Shown here piece after piece: positions 46,918-58,249 of a DNA stretch of 60,000 nucleotides. The DNA lies in the NCBI GenBank assembly GCA_903813345.2, contig CAIIXF020000003.1, positions 2,386,109 to 2,446,108 on the forward strand, read 5' to 3'. How positions within the stretch are numbered: the first letter of the stretch is position 1; the number at the start of each line of letters is the position of its first letter. Origin of the DNA: Owenia fusiformis. Lineage: Eukaryota > Annelida > Polychaeta > Sabellida > Oweniidae. The position numbers were made by a program, and so were the translations under genes. The notes beneath the pieces were generated by a model that saw only the letters and a program-made list of their open reading frames with translations, searched no databases and was not told the DNA's origin.

Positions 46918-47659
46918 AAATACGACGAATCGAATCGGCAAACTTCGGTACAATAATGAAGTGCATAAAAATCGTGAAACAGGTGTCAGGGGCTTCCCAT
47001 CATCTTTCCATAAATGGTTCTAAAAGCCTTATATGGATCTATCACATGACATTCAAAATGACGTTCCTATATGGTTCTATGGGCCTTATATGGATCTTTC
47101 GAACACGTGACCAAATCAAAATCAAAATTTTACCTTGACCATTGGATGGGATTTCATAGAAAATATCAAAGAAAACATATTATCGTGATCCTTAAATCAC
47201 TTAAATTCGATCATTTTATCTTCACCCCTTGATGGAATTTTATGAAAGAAGTTATGAAAACACATCATCATGTAAGGGTTTTCACCTAAATTAGCTCGTT
47301 TTATCTTGACCCTTCAATTGAATTTCATTGAAAAATGTTTCATGAAAAATATCATCATGTTATGATTTGTATTTAAATAAGACCGTTTCATTTAAATACT
47401 TGCTGGATAATATTTCATAAAAAATGCACTTTAAAAATATTTCAGGATTTGCCTTAATTTATCAATGTAATGTAAGTATTAGATTGACTCTCAAATAGGG
47501 TTCTATTTTAACTTTTTTATTGAAATTAATACTAGGCAGGACTCACTCTCTAAATAGCTAATAAAAATTCAACCCTTGGATGTGATTTCGTTGAAAAAAA
47601 AATATGACAAGTCCAGAATCAAATGATTTGTCCAGAACCTCTTAAGATCCTGTTATTTG

Positions 47660-47749
47660 TTATGAATGAAATATATTATATATTTATTCTAAATATTAGA
47701 AAAGATGAGAAGAGTGAAATTAAATACAAATATAACTATATGTACTTAC
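47660..47749. other. Start of leader-copy-1 intron, interrupted by giant element
   Basis: The intron start (minus: GTACATATAGTTATATTTGT) matches the intron start of copy 3 near 53880-53905, but after about 60 bp copy 1 runs into the terminal repeat of the giant element. Confidence 0.6.
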
Positions 47750-47825
47750 TGATGCTTACTTGAGCTTGTGTTATAGAAATAAATAACAAGCACAACAACA
47801 GTCCAAATAAATGAAGACCCGCCAT
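47750..47825 (-). CDS. Secretory-leader first exon, copy 1
   Basis: ATG at 47825, reading MAGLHLFGLLLCLLFISITQ then AQVSI and one base, ending at a GTAAGT donor (phase 1). An alternative upstream donor CAA|GTAAGC would end in phase 0. It is a textbook signal peptide, with likely cleavage after TQA. A CCAAT box and a TATA box lie upstream (48074-48112). Downstream exons are not identified nearby; the right end of the giant element lies 96 bp into the intron. Confidence 0.7.
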
Positions 47826-48073
47826 TTTTGTTTAAATTGTTAATCGAGCTATAACTGCCTAACTATAGCCACGCTTTTATGTTGATCTTGTTAATTCGGA
47901 TTCAAATGTATTTCTTCCGTATATGTAATAAAGTTTATTTTATTAAATGCGTATCACTATTGTCTTCATATGCTGCAGTTGTTCTCTGTCTCGTTACTCT
48001 TTGGAATAAAACGGAATTGTCTAGTATTACAAGCTTAGTTATTTAATGATAATGTAGCATTCTTAGTTCCGCC

Positions 48074-48112
48074 TTTATATACTCCTCTAAAAAAATTTAC
48101 AGCGCTGATTGG
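48074..48112 (-). promoter_or_regulatory. TATA and CCAAT boxes of leader copy 1
   Basis: On the minus strand: AACCAATCAGCGCTG (CCAAT, 48108-48112) then AGTATATAAAGGCGG (TATATAAA, 48074-48081). Spacing of about 30 bp. The predicted start near 48045 gives a 5' leader of about 220 nt before the ATG. Confidence 0.65.
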
Positions 48113-48214
48113 TTGCAAGCTATTAAGAACAGCCACATTGGATCATCCCTATGATTTTAAACTTGCAATCTGCAATTATACAATTGCCTTGATATGCTAA
48201 GAGTATTATATATA

Positions 48215-50030
48215 TTTACCAAAAAGACATGGGTTGTTTTGAAAATGAACATACTAATGTAGATGATGTTTTCATAGCTTTTCAAAACTGAGCACTGATG
48301 ATTCAGAGTTCAGGAAAAAATAACCTAGAAATATTATTATATACAATTACCAAAAAACATGAGTTATTTCGAAAATAAACACTTTAATGTATATTATATT
48401 TCCATAACATTTAAAAACGTGAGCACTGATGATTCAGAGTTCCAGAAAACCATTACTTGGAAATGTTATTATGTACAATTACCAAAAAAGCCATGAGTTT
48501 TTTCGAAAATAAACACTTTACTGTAGATTATGTACTAGATAAAGCATCAGAATGAGGTTTTATAAGAAATAATACACCGAAGGCCGAAGGCCTGAGGTTA
48601 TTATTTCTTATCAAATCGAATTCGAATGTTTTATCTTACTTAAATCACACAGACTCTTATCACAGGCAAAGGGTCTATTATATTACAGTTAAAAGGTCTT
48701 TAATCCGGAAAATGTGATTCTTTTGTATTGACTATTCAAACTGTGAATTTTGCAAACTTCAACCAGGCTCACAATGACCCTGGCTCTTATTGGTTAAAAT
48801 TTGTTGTTATATAGCCAATTAATTGTAACAACAAAAAGAGTTGGTTGCATTGACCTCATGAGTGTGAGTTGATGTAAGTGACTGAGTGGGCTATAATTAG
48901 TCTAGCTGTCAGTGCACTACAGGTGACTGTCCAGTCCAGAACATTGAATTTGAATACAGCAGAATATTTGTAAGTAAGATAAGATCAATGATGTAGATAG
49001 CAACAAAAATTGATAAATTGTTTTATTCTAAAGAATGCACAGTAACAAGAGAAGGGTACATGTATTTTTGTATATTGTTTTTAGGGAATGAAAACTATCA
49101 AAAACTGTCAATGGTAATTTATGTCTCACTTGTTTTTGATAGCTTGCCAAGTGTACATTCTTTAAAAACAATAGAAAAATAATGCACGTTCCTTTTGATA
49201 AAACCATACATTCTTAAAAATAAACCACAGCAAATTCTATTGTGTTGCTACCCAAGTGGGATTTAAATTTCGATAACATTTATGTGGGCACTGGTGATTC
49301 AGAGTTCCAGAAAACAAAAAATTGCAACTGTTAAATGCATAAAACATATCCTCCTGAGGTGATCTATCCCCTGAATGATCTAGGATGTATTAGCAAAAGT
49401 TGTTGTCTGCTAGCATTATCTGCAAGTGTCTATAATAAAATAGTTGATTCGAAGTTTCATTTAGACCATTATAATTAAAATCATATAACATAATATGAAA
49501 CTTTTTAACATATCATAAGGCTCAAATTAGATTATCTCATTAAATACTTTAAGTTTGCCATCGTACATCATTTAAAATCATGTCGAAGCACGTCAAGGCA
49601 AATAACATGTTAAAGGTAAAGATATAATATGCAATTACCTAAAAGACATGAGTTATTTCAAAAATAAACACGTTAATGTAGATGATATTTCCATAGCCTT
49701 TAGAATACTTAGCACTGATGATTCAGGGCTCCAGATCGCCATAACTTGAAAATGTTATCAAATACAATTACCAAAAAGCCATGAGTTCTTTCGAAAATAA
49801 ACACGTTAATGTAGATGATATTTCCATAGCCTTTAGAATGCTTAGCACTGATGATTCAGAGTTCCAGATCGCCATAACTTGAAAATGTTATTGAATTCAA
49901 TTACCAAAAAGCCATGAATTCTTTCGAAAATAAATATATTAATGCAGATGATATTTCACAGCATTTCGAAAATTGAGCCCTGGTGACACAGAGTTTAAGA
50001 TCACCATAACTTGGAAATGTTAAATGCATA
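48215..50030. repeat. ~127-bp unit repeated several times across the leader array
   Basis: Units share ACCAAAAAGCCATGAGTT, TTTCGAAAATAAACAC, TTAATGTAGATGATATTTCC and GCACTGATGATTCAGAGTTC, at about 48215, 48345, 48480, 49625, 49760 and 49890. Relatives also occur near 12890, 50650, 55600, 55960 and 57000. Non-coding, part of the tandem locus background. Confidence 0.75.
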
Positions 50031-50330
50031 AAACTTTGAAGTGACCTATCCCCTGAATGACCTTAGAAGAACTTTGAGCAGTTTAATGACTTTTTCAACG
50101 AATTATTGATGATAGGATTATTAATCGCAAATAATTATTAATTCAAAAATACACCGATACTACTGACGAATTTTGCAAAAGTATTATCTTTAACAAGTCT
50201 GCATCAGTTTGAATGTAGAAAATTATAACATGAAGTTGAACAACCTAAAAATAAAGGGGATACTGGATGCAAGGTCAGGGTTTTTGAGTGAAATTAACAA
50301 ATGTAAATAAATGTTCTTATTTGTGCTTAC

Positions 50331-50393
50331 TTGAGCTTGTGTTATGGACATTAACGAGCACCACAAGAATCCAAATACCAGAAGACTCGCCAT
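50331..50393 (-). CDS. Secretory-leader first exon, copy 2
   Basis: Reads MASLLVFGFLWCSLMSITQA then Q, ending at CAA|GTAAGC. The downstream donor used by copies 1 and 3 is mutated here, so only a phase-0 end remains. The promoter TATA region is degraded. It may be a pseudo-copy or splice differently. Confidence 0.55.
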
Positions 50394-51425
50394 TTTTTGT
50401 TTAAATTGTTAACCGTGCGATAAATGCCTAACTAGCCAGCAATCCTTTATGTCTATAATGTTTAATCTTATGTCTTTATGTTTTGTCGGATTCAAATGTT
50501 ATGCCTTGTTTATTGTTTATTGCTACTGTCTCGATGCTGCAGTCGTTCTCTGTCGGGTTACTCTTTTGAATCATATGCAATTGTTTTGTATTCCCAGCTT
50601 ATTCATATAATGTTAATTTAATTTCGTTCCGCCTTGATTGACTCCTCTACAATACATTTTAATGTAGATGACATTTTCATAGCCTTTTAAAATTGGGCTC
50701 TGATGAATCAGAGTTCCTGATAACCATAACATGGAAATGCACAAACGTATCCTTCTCGAAGTGAACTGTTCAATGTATATTAATATGTTGACGACATTCA
50801 AAGGTAAATTCTGTCTGTTGTGATTAACATTAACCATCGTATTTTTGGATATTAATTTATGTATGGACACTTGAAAGGCAATACACAAAGCATTGAATAT
50901 TACAATCACTTAATAAATATATCATTGTATAACTGAACCAAATCTAAAGTATTTTCTTCTGTCGACCTGTGACATGACATCGGTACAATATGAGTCTATT
51001 GAAAAAGTCATTGTAATGTCTATAAATGTTCTTAGGTCTTTCTATGTATATGTCATTTAAAAACGAATTGGCTCTCTGCATTTAACATAAGCTCTATATG
51101 TTGCGCTAGAAACTTTACACAAAGTATAAATATTCAAGTTATAATAGCTATTACAGATATAAAAGTTTAGGAGACAGCAATTTGTTGGATTATAATTATG
51201 ATTATACAGGGTAGATACATTATCATAATTGTTTGCATTTTTTTCTATCGTATCATTATGTACTCGTTGCAAACGTCATTTTCATAGACCTTCATTCAAG
51301 TAAATTGGGGTGAAGGTCATTTCAAGACGACTATGTTCTCTGCATTTAACATTTAGATAAATGTTATGTTGATATAAATCATAAGTGTTCAATCTTCTAA
51401 AATTTATAAAAATATCATTAATATA

Positions 51426-52475
51426 CAAGGGCCGAGCAATATATTCGCTACTTTTTGCTTTATTTTCTTTCATATTTTTTCATTTCTATTGAAATTTGGC
51501 ACAGACATGCAGTGAAGAATTCTGCATCTTTTGATACCATTTGTGAGCCAATTACTATATACAGCAAAAAATTCTGGTTGTCATAGCAACGTGAGTAGCG
51601 GGTCACCGGAGCTGCCCATTATTTTACCGCAACTGCACATACAACAATGTCTTTATATGCCCATTTCTCCTTAGGAAAACATTCAGTTTGGGTAATCTTT
51701 TTATACATTGCTTACTGGACACTGACCTTATATTCAGAACAATGCTTAAAGATAGCATCAGAGTGAATTTAGCGGAATCTAACTGCCAAGAGGAAAGAAG
51801 GGCAAATGATCAGCATATTCACTAGGTTCTACTCTCAAATTGTTGGTTTACAGCCTGACCTGACATCATCAATTGAGTTACGGCCAAGTTGAGACCTTTT
51901 GAACCAATATCTAATGAAGTAATAACATTCACAATCTTCTTCATATGTACAGGTAGCTCTTTAGTCCTCGACAGCTTCTTTTAATGTATGTTCCTTTTTC
52001 ACTGGTCTAAATAGAAGCTGTTCTCTTAGCTTTGCATTCATCATGTTTGTTTCATGTTTGCAACTCAGTAAGCACAAGTCTCCCTTTGTGATGCACACAC
52101 GGATCAACGGTGACCTCTTCATTGTTTCAAATAAATATCTGTGAATTCACAAACATTGTTTTGAATATTTTGTAAATATGGAGTAAACAATGTATGTGTA
52201 TAAAAAATTACCCAAACAATGTTTTTGTGTGAAGATATGGGCATATGAAGACATTGTTGTATGTGCAATTTGGGTAAAATTATGGGCAGCTCCGGTGACC
52301 CGCTACTCGTGTTGCTATGACAACCAGAATTTTTTGCTATATATGGTAATTGGCTCACAAATGGTATCAAAAGATGTGGAATTCTTCACTGCATGTCAGT
52401 GCCAAATTTCAATAGAAATGAAAAAATATGAAAGAAAATAAAGCAAAAAGTAGCGAATATATTGCTCGGCCCTTG
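51426..52475. mobile_element. 1.05-kb inverted-repeat element, CAAGGGCCGAG ends
   Basis: Arms of about 240 bp (51426-51665 and 52236-52475) start CAAGGGCCGAGCAATATATT and end AATATATTGCTCGGCCCTTG. TA flanks both ends. The arms contain GGGTCACCGGAGCTGCCCA and TATGACAACCAGAATTTTTT. No transposase. Length and end motif match 9973-11025, although the bodies differ. Confidence 0.88.
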
Positions 52476-52707
52476 TATTATTGTCTGTTAAATACTATTA
52501 ATTTAAGTGAGTGCCTAGATTTCATACGATCTTTATATGCAATTCTGAAAAATGATATAGCTGGCAATATGCCATTAAATTCTAAACTTGAATTCAAGCT
52601 TAGGGATAGTAATTTGACGTCCATTGTATGAGAACCCAATAATTAATATTAAGTTAAGTTTGCCTTGTCTTGAATTATGATTAGGCCATACGGAATAATA
52701 AAATATT

Positions 52708-53494
52708 AGTGAATTTTCGTTATAAGTTTTTTAAAAACTTATACGTATACTTATACTTATAAACCCAATAAACAAGGTGTTTCATAATTTCCTAATTCGT
52801 CGGGAAATATCTCCTAGGACGGTTATAAAAAGGGCCAATGGCATACCATCCGTACCCCCTTGATGTAAAGCATGTTTAGTTGTGTCATATGTGTTTTCTA
52901 GAATCAAATAGGCTGATATAGCACACGGGTTTTACAGATTTATCTACTCTCAAATATATTTTTTGTAGATGATCGTTTTGAATCACCTTGTAGAAATAAC
53001 GAAGGGAGAATTAGTTCAGCTAATGAATGAGTCGAGCTGTTTGATTGGATACTATGCCTATTCAGCCGATTAATAAGCCATTCTGGTCAGTAGGTCCACA
53101 CATATACTATGCGGAGATCCAACTCTGTAAGTTTATAATCTGCGTATAAAGGCCCTTTTATACGTAAAAACTTAAAAATTGACCTTATAATTTCATGAGA
53201 ACTTTGAAATGATCGACTCCTTCGTGTAGTGATTCACTTTAAAGGGTCTTGTTTATCGTACACTACAAGGACCCGTCAACTAGCGTTTAGTTTATCGTGT
53301 TCATAATTGACACTAGCAAAGGACATTGTATTCACAGTCCCTGTTGATGATGGAGCTTGACTATATCGGGAATAGTTATGCCCCACTTGATAAAGATTAT
53401 GAAAATCAATTTGAATTGATTTTAGTTCGACAAGACCCTTTAAACTATAAGTATACGTATAAGTTTTTGAAACAACTTATAACGAAAATTCTCT
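52708..53494. mobile_element. 787-bp MITE, copy 2 of the ATT-flanked family
   Basis: Same termini and order as 15835-16628 with only scattered differences and one small gap (near 53073). Flanked by ATT at 52705-52707 and 53495-53497. The independent flanks confirm the element boundaries. It lies between two leader-exon copies. Confidence 0.87.
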
Positions 53495-53908
53495 ATTAAG
53501 TTAACATGTTGCAAAATTGTACAAAAATATGAATAGTCTGATATAATGCTTGAAAGAAGAAATGACTACCTTGTTAAATCATAATTATGCTTGTTCGGGG
53601 TGAATTCATTAATTAGAACTACATGCAATAAGTATACTCTTAGGTCATAAATAAATGCTTCGACGCAAAATCAGTTCGTTTATTGTCGAAATCTTAGCAC
53701 ATGTGAACATGAGAGAGTGGAGAGTTTTATTTTATTAGCCTTTGTACCAAACTGCACTGAATTTAAAAAACAATTAAGAAATAGAAGAAATATTCATTTT
53801 CTCTAGAATATGTTATGTTCAAAATGTTCAGCAAGAGATTGGAAGTCATATATCGATAATACTAAAATAAAAGTGAAGTTAAATACAAATATAACTATAT
53901 GAACTTAC

Positions 53909-53984
53909 TGGTGCTAACTTGAGCGTGTGTTATAGAAACAAACAACAAGCACCACAACAGTCCAAATAAATGAAGGCTCGCCAT
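53909..53984 (-). CDS. Secretory-leader first exon, copy 3
   Basis: Reads MASLHLFGLLWCLLFVSITH then AQVST and one base, ending at CA|GTAAGT (phase 1). Same 76-bp length as copy 1. Upstream sequence keeps the CCAAT-box block. Confidence 0.65.
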
Positions 53985-54249
53985 TTTATGTTTTAATTGT
54001 TAATCGTCCGATAATTGCCTAACTGTAGCTAATATTTTATGTCTATCTTGTTATTTCAAATTCAAATTTTATGTCTTCCGTATATGTAATAATGTTTATT
54101 TTTATTAAATGCTTATTGCTACTGTCTTCATATGCTGCAGTTGATATTGGTCTACTTACTCCTCGGAATAAAGTGGAATTGTTTAGTGTCCGTAGGTTCT
54201 TAATATAATTCTAATTATGTGGCCCTCTCAGTTTCCGCAATACAATAAG

Positions 54250-54290
54250 TTTCACTACGCTGATTGGTTTGCTAATGGAAACACCCAATG
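54250..54290 (-). promoter_or_regulatory. Promoter region of leader copy 3
   Basis: AAACCAATCAGCG is kept, but the TATA position reads TTATTGTATTGCGG, a weaker match. The sequence between here and the ATG parallels copy 1 (e.g. CTGCAG and AATAAACAT-type blocks). Confidence 0.45.
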
Positions 54291-54357
54291 GCGTAATGAA
54301 AGGAATGATCGAGGGAATCTAGTAGGCAATGCGTGAATACTATTGGTCGAATATATA

Positions 54358-54680
54358 AGCGCAAATGCCAAAGGAAAAGGTGACTAAAAACTTTAAAGAA
54401 ACCCAACATGAAAAGCAAACTATAAGTGTAAATCTGTCATGAGAAAAGTAGACCCTATATATCCCAAAACCATGATCTAACATGAAAAGAAACAATGTCT
54501 AACATCCCCCTCCCCCCTCCAATCGAGAACCAATATCACAATCCAGGACCAGAACACCAAGGGACATTTCATTCATACTGATGTCATTACAATACATGTT
54601 GAAGAGAAATTGAAAAAATTGATAGCCAATACTCAACATCAAAAATAGTTGTAGATACTAGTACTCATAAAAGATTGTTG
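54358..54680. repeat. Dispersed repeat, copy 2 (of 11030-11400)
   Basis: Begins GCGCAAATGCCAAAGG and runs through ACTAGTACTCATAAAAGA, as in the first copy, with an extra 45-bp segment near 54600. Directly precedes the 44-bp minisatellite. Confidence 0.75.
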
Positions 54681-54699
54681 TAACCATCGTCACTTGCGT

Positions 54700-55360
54700 T
54701 ACTAGCTCTGGTCATTCATATACTCATTTGAGTCACTCATTTATTCATTTTATCCAACTATATTCATTCATTTGAGTCACTCATTTACCCAATTTTACCC
54801 GGCTATATTCATTCATTGGAATCACTCATTTGCCTATTTTACCCATTTTATCCGACTATATTCATTCATTTGAGTCACTCATTTACCCATTTTATCTGAC
54901 TGTATTCACTCATTTGAGTCACTCATCATTTACCCTAATTAATCCAACTGTATTCATTCATTTCAGTCACTGATTTATCGATTTTACCCATTTTATCCGA
55001 CTATATTCATTCATTTGAGTCACTCATTTATCCATTTTACCCATTTTATCCGACTATATTCATTCATTTGAGTAACACATTTACCAATTTTATCCTACTG
55101 TATTCATTCATTTGAGTAACACATTTACCAATTTTATCCTACTGTATTCATTCATTTGAGTCACATATTTACCCATTTTACCCGACTGTATTCATTCATT
55201 TGAGTCACACATTTACCCATTTTATCCGACTATATTCATTCATTTGAGTCACTCATTTACCCATTTTATCCGACTGTATTCATTTATTTGAGTAACACAT
55301 TTACCCATTTTATCCGACTGTATTCATTCATTTGAGTCACACATTTATCCATTTCTGTCA
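54700..55360. repeat. 44-bp minisatellite, ~14 copies
   Basis: Unit of about 44 bp: TTCATTCATTTGAGTCACTC then ATTTACCCATTTTATCCGAC and TATA/TGTA. A few units have an extra 10-bp ATTTTACCC insert. Non-coding. Confidence 0.9.
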
Positions 55361-55364
55361 CTAA

Positions 55365-57395
55365 TATTACAATCACTAAAAATGTATTATTATATTGTAT
55401 AGCCGAACCAAATCAAAAGATTAATAGTGTGTTTAAAATGTAATATCATCGCAGTGATCATCATTATAAAAATAATTCATTTCATATTGTAAGTAACCTC
55501 CAGGTATTATAAGAAAACATGTTGTTAATGCAATGAGAAAATACTATGGTGCAATGTAAGTCCATTGGAAAAGTCATTTTAATGTCTAAAGGCCGTCCTA
55601 GGTCATTCAGGGTATATGTCACTTCAACGCGGATATGTTCTGTGCATTTAACATTTCAATGTTATGATATACCGACCTCTGAATCATCAGTGTTCAATTT
55701 TCTAAACTATATGAAAATATCAATTACATTAATAATCCCTTTTATTTATTATTGTTAAAATATGTCATGCCTTTTTAATACAGTTGACTCTGAAGTGTTC
55801 AGTGCCTTGATTGTCTATTCGTGGATGAATAATCCGAGTGATTTAGCACCCATTATAAGTGAGTGTGGCTTCAGTAATTTTAAATCACCGCCACCTTGAA
55901 ACGATACTCAAAGTATACATATTCTTATGTGACAGTTTACCATTTGTCCTCTTACGGTTACTGGTGTTGTAGGTCACTTCAAGGCAGAAACGCCATATGC
56001 ATCTACCATTGAAATGTTAAAATGATCCCGACCATCTGAATCATCAGTGCTCAATTTTCTAAAAGCTTTAAATATATCAGCTTATTAATAATATTTATTG
56101 TTTTTAGATCATTGTATGTTAAATACCATTTCCTTAACTAAATGCCTCAATCGTATACGATCATTATTTGCAATTCTGGATGATGATAGAGCTAGCTTTA
56201 TATCCATTGACACTTTAAACGGCATACCAGCTAAGAAATAATAGAATTTGACTCCCATTAGGTTAAGCTTGAAGTTTGCCTTACGTTGAATTTTTATTCA
56301 GACCATTATAAATAATGTCCATGGAATTATTTTACTCTTAGGTCATAAATAAATGCTTTGTCACAATATTATTTCATTTATTGTTTTGACATTTAATGAT
56401 AAAGTTAAACACATAAAGTCTAAACAATATGCAAATATATAATTAATAATTTCTACCCTTTTGGTATTTTAGAATTATCTGAATTGTCTAACTTGTGATT
56501 CAGAAACTGTTCACTAGAAAATACTGGGTACAATGGGAGGGAACCTAAGGATTAGATTCAATGTGAACCAGACATTAACGTACATATTAATGTAACAATA
56601 TTGATTTTTAAATATTATCAACTATGCAAATTTTAAAATATCAGACTGTAAGTTCAAAACAGTAAAAAACAGTAACACGACAAAAGGCAACTAATTACAA
56701 AAATCTAACAACGACCGCCATTCACAAGAATGAGAAAAATTGTCAAGGCCTATAATCAACCCTGCTATAATACTGAAATCACAGAATATTATGACTTGTA
56801 GATTGAGGCTTTTTAAACGTAATGGTAATGGTTATTTCAAAAATGTATATACTAATGTAGCCTTATATCTTAAATAATAGGAGCCAAATCGAACTAACCC
56901 TGCAGTGTCAATTAATACTACAACTCCATTACACAGAATTGCAAATAATGACGTGGTAGATCGAGGCACTTCACGTTTTAAATGTAATGGTATTAAAAAC
57001 AATAACCTAAAAGCCATGAGTTATTTCGAAAATAAACATATTAATGTGCATGATATTTTCATAGATTTTCGAAATATGAGCGCTGATGATTCATAGGTCC
57101 AGATAACGATAACTTGGAAATGTTAAATTCATAAAAAATATCCTCGTTGAAGTGACCTATAACCTGAATGACCTATCTAGACTTCTGAATAATTAAATGA
57201 CTTTTACAACGAATTAATGATGATACGATAGGATAATATTAGTGTGCTTAACAAAAGGTATATAACTCAAAGTAGTGCCAGTGCTACTGTTGAAGTTTAC
57301 AAATTTATTATGTTTAATACAGAACAAGTAGGGCTATACACTGGTTTACATAACAAAATTATAACATAAAATAAAAGTGCGAAAAGCAAAAACTC
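55365..57395. other. Repeat-derived DNA without a supportable gene
   Basis: Contains two related blocks (55590-55740, 55960-56090) and a 127-bp-unit relative near 57000-57130. The rest is AT-rich and featureless to the eye. Confidence 0.5.
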
Positions 57396-57399
57396 ATTT

Positions 57400-57680
57400 T
57401 TTGTGATAACTGTCTAACTGTAGATTTTTATGGGTATCTTGTGATTTCGGATTGTTACGCCTTTGTATTTAATAAAGTTTATTTTAATTATTGTCTATCG
57501 CTACTGTCTTTATGCTGCAGGTGTTCTAGATTTGCTTTCTTCTCGGAATAAAGTGGAATTGTTTAGGATTCGCAGCTTATTCATATAAGTATGATTATGT
57601 GACGTTCTCCAGTGTTTATTTACCCCTCTACAATAATTTTCAATGCGCTGATTGGTTGTTTGCTAATAAGAACAACCCAT
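57400..57680 (-). pseudogene. Fourth promoter/5' leader relic without signal exon
   Basis: Minus strand keeps CAACCAATCAGCGCA, GGGTAAATAAACAC (TATA-like), CTTTATTCCGAG-type and CTGCAGCATAAAGACAG blocks found upstream of the leader exons, but where the ATG exon should lie (about 57390) the sequence is unrelated. Interpreted as a truncated tandem copy. Confidence 0.6.
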
Positions 57681-57707
57681 TATATTACCCTATTCAGACA
57701 GTTCTTC

Positions 57708-57967
57708 GGGAAATATTTGATGCGGCAGAAATGGAAATGAACGTTTGGTGCGGAGGTTAACGGTCATTTTTGAATTTAAATTTGAGATATTTATGAAACT
57801 AAGACGTTTCGGGACTTCAAATATAACCATATGCGTCGTTGACATGTTTGACATGATATGATATGAATTGTCCAATAAGTGACATATGAAATATCCAACA
57901 TTAAAATTCAAGAATAATCATTAACCTCCACACCAAACGCACATTTCTGCCGCACCAAATATTTCCC
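57708..57967. mobile_element. 260-bp MITE, GGGAAATATTTG ends
   Basis: GGGAAATATTTGATGCGGCA and the inverse TGCCGCACCAAATATTTCCC enclose a body with CGTTTGGTGCGGAGGTTAA / inverse. Arms about 55 bp. Non-coding. Confidence 0.8.
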
Positions 57968-58249
57968 ACAGGCTCTGTCTGCATTGGGTGTATATGCGGC
58001 CATTATAATTACAGTAATATTTTGTAAAATTAATCTTAACGTTTGCTTTATTTTGTATTATTATGAAATAATAAGAAGGTTAAGATACGCGTTCTTATTA
58101 AAACTCTGTGGATTAGTTCTCTCATTTTGTACTTTCTCCTTGGCCAATTAAGTATTAAGGTAAAAAATAATTGTAATAAGGTAATAAGTTTCCTGGAAAA
58201 TCATTCTACTCGGAGGCGTATGCATGTTTACGATTGTTATACGACTATG

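Larger units (their letters stand above)
13658..47654. mobile_element. Giant two-gene KDZ DNA transposon with 1.2-kb terminal inverted repeats
   Basis: The outermost sequences AACAGGATCTTAAGAGG (left) and CCTCTTAAGATCCTGTT (right) begin inverted repeats of about 1.19 kb that look roughly 97% identical by eye. ATTT directly flanks both sides (13654-13657 and 47655-47658), a candidate 4-bp target duplication. Inside are two convergent intact genes: a KDZ-family transposase (minus, 34568-46147) and a zinc-finger-like protein with a coding minisatellite (plus, 19945-30468). Each begins about 280-320 bp inside a terminal repeat. A secondary 4.8-kb insertion splits the left terminal repeat. Known KDZ elements are, as I recall, large with subterminal repeats, which fits. 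The alternative is an inverted segmental repeat flanking two host genes. Confidence 0.75.
46470..47654 (-). repeat. Right terminal inverted repeat (uninterrupted)
   Basis: About 1,185 bp, the reverse complement of 13658-14761 plus 19571-19663. It shows the arrangement before the nested insertion: a tATTTATA then CAGTCAAT junction read on the minus strand near 46555. The outer end is 96 bp from the donor site of the leader exon at 47750. Confidence 0.9.

Noticed and set aside
54700-55360. Regular repeat-spacer look of the 44-bp array (CRISPR-like at a glance)
   Set aside because: There are no distinct spacers, the whole unit repeats, and the genome is eukaryotic.
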